Assembly: GCA_930367205.1 (NCBI GenBank)
Contig: OV884015.1
Span: 31,673,288 to 31,737,287 of the forward strand
DNA: 64,000 nt
DNA from: Acanthosoma haemorrhoidale
Taxonomy: Eukaryota; Arthropoda; Insecta; Hemiptera; Acanthosomatidae
Direction of reading: 5' to 3'
Part shown: positions 61,558 to 64,000 of the stretch, piece after piece
Layout of the letters: each line of letters starts with the position of its first letter
How positions within the stretch are numbered: position 1 is the stretch's first letter
Made by a program: the position numbers and the translations under genes
The notes under the pieces: generated by a model
Seen by the model: only the letters and a program-made list of their open reading frames with translations
What the model was told of the DNA's origin: nothing
The model's database searches: none

Positions 61558-61563
61558 CACGTG
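61558..61563. promoter_or_regulatory. CACGTG E-box
   Basis: A perfect Myc/Max-type palindrome 51 bp before the NOG1 ATG. Ribosome-biogenesis genes are known Myc targets in insects, usually through an E-box close to the transcription start. Binding here is inference. Confidence 0.45.
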
Positions 61564-61614
61564 CAGTGTCTCATAGGATTATTCTTATTGTTTTAAAATA
61601 GATATTCAGTGAAA

Positions 61615-62914
61615 ATGCCGCTGTACAACTTTAAGAAAATAACAGTCGTTCCGACTGCCAAAGTAAGTGCCCTTAGATAATTTTATAACTTTTATGTCAG
61701 CGTGATAAATGTGCCATAGGGATATAATCACTGTTTATTTTCGTTGCAGGATTTCATCGACATAATACTTTCAAAAACCCAGCGGAAAACTCCTACTGTG
61801 GTTCACAAACATTACAAAATATCAAGAATTAGGTCGTTTTACATGAGGAAAATTAAGTATACCCAACAGAATTTCCACGACAGACTTTCTTTGATCATTC
61901 AGGAATTCCCCAAACTTGATGTAAAATTACTTTGAGTTTTCTTCTTTTTGTCCTAATCTTTTGAATTGTATGTATTTATTTACAATTTTTCAATTGCAGA
62001 GCGTCCACCCATTCTTCGCAGATTTGATGAACGTTCTTTATGACAAAGATCACTACAAGTTAGGTCTTGGCCAGTTAAGTCAAGCAAGACATCTTATCGA
62101 CAAGTAAGTCTGATGTGATAACTCTTGATATAATAGTGGTTTCTGAAACGATAAGGTACATTTTATCAAAACTTCACCCACAGAGGTTTAGCTTAGTTGT
62201 GTGGTTATTGAGATGTCACAGCAAACAATAATGTCCTGTAGGAATTCTGTAAGTTTTATTTATTCTTTAAGTAACATATGTATACAATTTCGCTAACTAA
62301 TGAAAGTGTATTGTTTTTCAATAGCATTAAACTACCCAAATTCACATTTCTTAAGATGCTTTCATTAATTTAGAAAAATTTTTGACCAACTTCTAGGCTA
62401 ACAATGGGTTCTCATTTTAAAGTCCTTATCTTAAGTGTTAATGGACAATTTAAATGATGAAACGATTATATTTTATAACTATTTAAATATTGTAGGATGT
62501 ATTTATATTTTTACCACTTTCCTATAATTACTCAATCTCACTCAATTAAATTCCTCTCATAGTATGAGTGAGATCTTGTTCATCTTACATCCAACCCTGA
62601 GATCCTCATTGTTTACCCGGTTATGTTGTAGTTTAAGGAACCACCTGGAAGTTTATTCCTCAAACTATTTGTTTGTCAATCCTCTTCCTTTCCAATATTT
62701 AAAACTGACCTCTTTAATTTCTTCTTACAATTTTTAAGCATATCTGTACATTGTTTTTGTTAAGCTTCAATTTTTTTTTTTATTTTAATCAAAGCAGTTT
62801 TTGAGTTAATCTGTTAATTATGTATTTTAGTGTTGGTAAGGATTATTTACGTCTATTGAAGTTTGGTGACTCATTATACCGATGCAAACAATTGAAGCGA
62901 GCTGCGCTAGGAAG
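61615..62914 (+). CDS. GTPBP4: Nucleolar GTP-binding protein 1 (NOG1/GTPBP4), first four coding exons
   Basis: Exons: 61615-61662 ([16 protein letters not shown]), 61750-61920 ([20 protein letters not shown]...), 62000-62103 ([20 protein letters not shown]...) and 62831-62914 (...[17 protein letters not shown]). All introns are GT-AG (three donors gtaag, one gtaaaa) and join in phase: 0, 0, 2, 2. The 135 codons match the conserved N-terminal helical domain of NOG1 closely. Family proteins are about 630-650 residues, so the TRAFAC-class G domain and C-terminal region lie in exons beyond the window. NOG1 is an essential nucleolar/nuclear GTPase that joins pre-60S particles and is released during large-subunit maturation; its N-terminal helices bind rRNA. 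The start codon is fixed by the conserved MxxYNFKKI opening. Upstream lie DRE-like sites and an E-box, fitting a constitutive, growth-controlled gene. Confidence 0.96.
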
Positions 62915-64000
62915 GTAAGATATTGTTTTTAAAATTTATATTAACACTAATGCTTGTTTACACAAGGGGCTTGGCTCATCATGTGATAAATTTTATTCGT
63001 GAAACCACATCAAAAATGGAGTCTATTATTACCAACCAATCTGCTGTCAGAATATGATTTTTTCAAGAAAATTTAATTATTTTTTTTCCATAAAAACCCT
63101 ATTTTCTCCACTTAAACTCATCTTCTGGCCAAAATTTTGTATTTTATGTTAAATACTCAACATTGGAATTCTGATTTAGATTGTCCCTCCTTTTTTTCAT
63201 CGTAGAGCATATTTATTGATTCAATCAATACTTGTGTACTTAAGTTTGAAAGCTCACAAAATTCTCAACTATTTTCTTCTCTATCTCCTTCCTGTGTGCT
63301 TCTAAGCAGGGAGGAGTAACCTCGGCCTTTCTCTTCCAACATTCTCTGTCTCGCCCATTTTTTTCAGTTTCATCATCAGCTCTGTTTATAAGTTAATGTC
63401 TGAAGTTCATTTCCAGTTTGAGATACCTTTTAAGCATATATCTGATCGGATTGTACTTCCTTGTCTGGTGGAACTAATTGTTGGTAAAAATACTTCAACT
63501 GTTTGCTTTGCTTCGAGGCGCCAATCTAGATAAATTTATTTGTTTCTCGGTATACTCCTAACAATTGAAAACCATCTCATCACTCTTTATGGAATAGAGA
63601 GAGAGTTATGTATAACACCTTTGACACAAAAAAAAAAATAAGTTAAATTTTCCTTGAAATTAATAATTTCAACAAATCGAAAAAGTGATATGGTATAATT
63701 AGGGCCACATATTTTTTGTATTTTGCATTATCAATCTCTTGCATCCTTGATTATGTTTGTGGCTCTGAACTTTTTTGGCAACTTTGAAATATTTAGTTTA
63801 TTTAAATGATAGATAAATTATGTCATTATTCACTGCTAGTGTTGAATTAAGTATCAGTGTGGTGCACGTTTCTGTATCTAAAGCAAGAATGGAGAAAACA
63901 CTCCTAAATTATGCCCTCAATAAATGGGTGTGTTATGTGGTCCAACTGTATGGTGGCTGAATAAGAAATAGACCTTACTACAAGGCTTTGGAAAGCGTGA
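62915..64000 (+). other. NOG1 intron 4 (incomplete)
   Basis: Begins gtaaga after the split Arg codon (phase 2). I find no sequence resembling the following NOG1 exon before the right edge, so the intron is at least 1086 bp. It is AT-rich with pyrimidine stretches near 63290-63370. Confidence 0.75.

Noticed and set aside
62915..64000. Search for the next NOG1 exon (G domain region)
   Set aside because: No stretch resembling the expected protein found before the window ends; treated as intron.

Overview
The window is nuclear DNA from an animal, most likely an insect. It is strongly AT-rich, has spliced GT-AG exons, and is crowded with transposable-element families typical of arthropods (Jockey and LOA non-LTR retrotransposons, gypsy-like LTRs, a P-element relative, a hAT MITE). 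No bacterial feature, rRNA gene or CRISPR array is visible, and the species cannot be named from this window.

Only one host gene is clear: the 5' end of the nucleolar GTPase gene NOG1 (GTPBP4), on the + strand from 61615. Four coding exons are present and the fifth lies beyond the right edge. About 145 bp of upstream DNA carries a compact housekeeping-type promoter: a mirrored pair of DRE-like sites, a pyrimidine tract and a CACGTG E-box. The ~61 kb to its left is a gene desert of AT-rich DNA, transposon remains and about ten more GC-rich single-copy islands that could be regulatory.

Layout from left to right. 1-6 kb: Jockey 3' fragments and a poly(A) retroposon. 8.3-10 kb: a decayed Jockey copy on the minus strand. 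11.6-16.6 kb: a tRNA-like SINE, the 5' end of a gypsy-like element (LTR, primer site, gag start), a solo LTR and a decayed reverse transcriptase. 17.4-24.9 kb: two promoter-bearing LTR-like repeats and two 5'-truncated Jockey copies. 25.4-28.7 kb: nothing recognised. 28.7-36.7 kb: a large inverted repeat whose left arm was split by a complete 5.4 kb LOA-type retrotransposon. The right arm still shows the unoccupied target, so insertion point and 11-bp target duplication can be read directly. 36.7-39.2 kb: two copies of a repeat ending in a CT microsatellite, one expanded to about 371 bp. 41.2-43.3 kb: a young 5'-truncated Jockey copy with an open 582-codon reading frame, poly(A) tail and 12-bp target duplication. 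43.6-50.9 kb: copies of a second poly(A) retroposon family and decayed RT C-termini. 51.9-53.3 kb: a P-element/THAP9-type transposase pseudogene. 54.5-55.8 kb: a long near-palindrome with a tRNA-like unit in each arm. 58.6 kb: a 244-bp hAT MITE with perfect 8-bp target duplication. 60.5-61.1 kb: a possible Penelope-like remnant abutting the NOG1 promoter.

The best leads are the LOA insertion with its unoccupied site in cis, the two long inverted repeats (possible hairpin-RNA sources), the P-transposase relic and the NOG1 promoter. No undescribed multi-gene system is evident.
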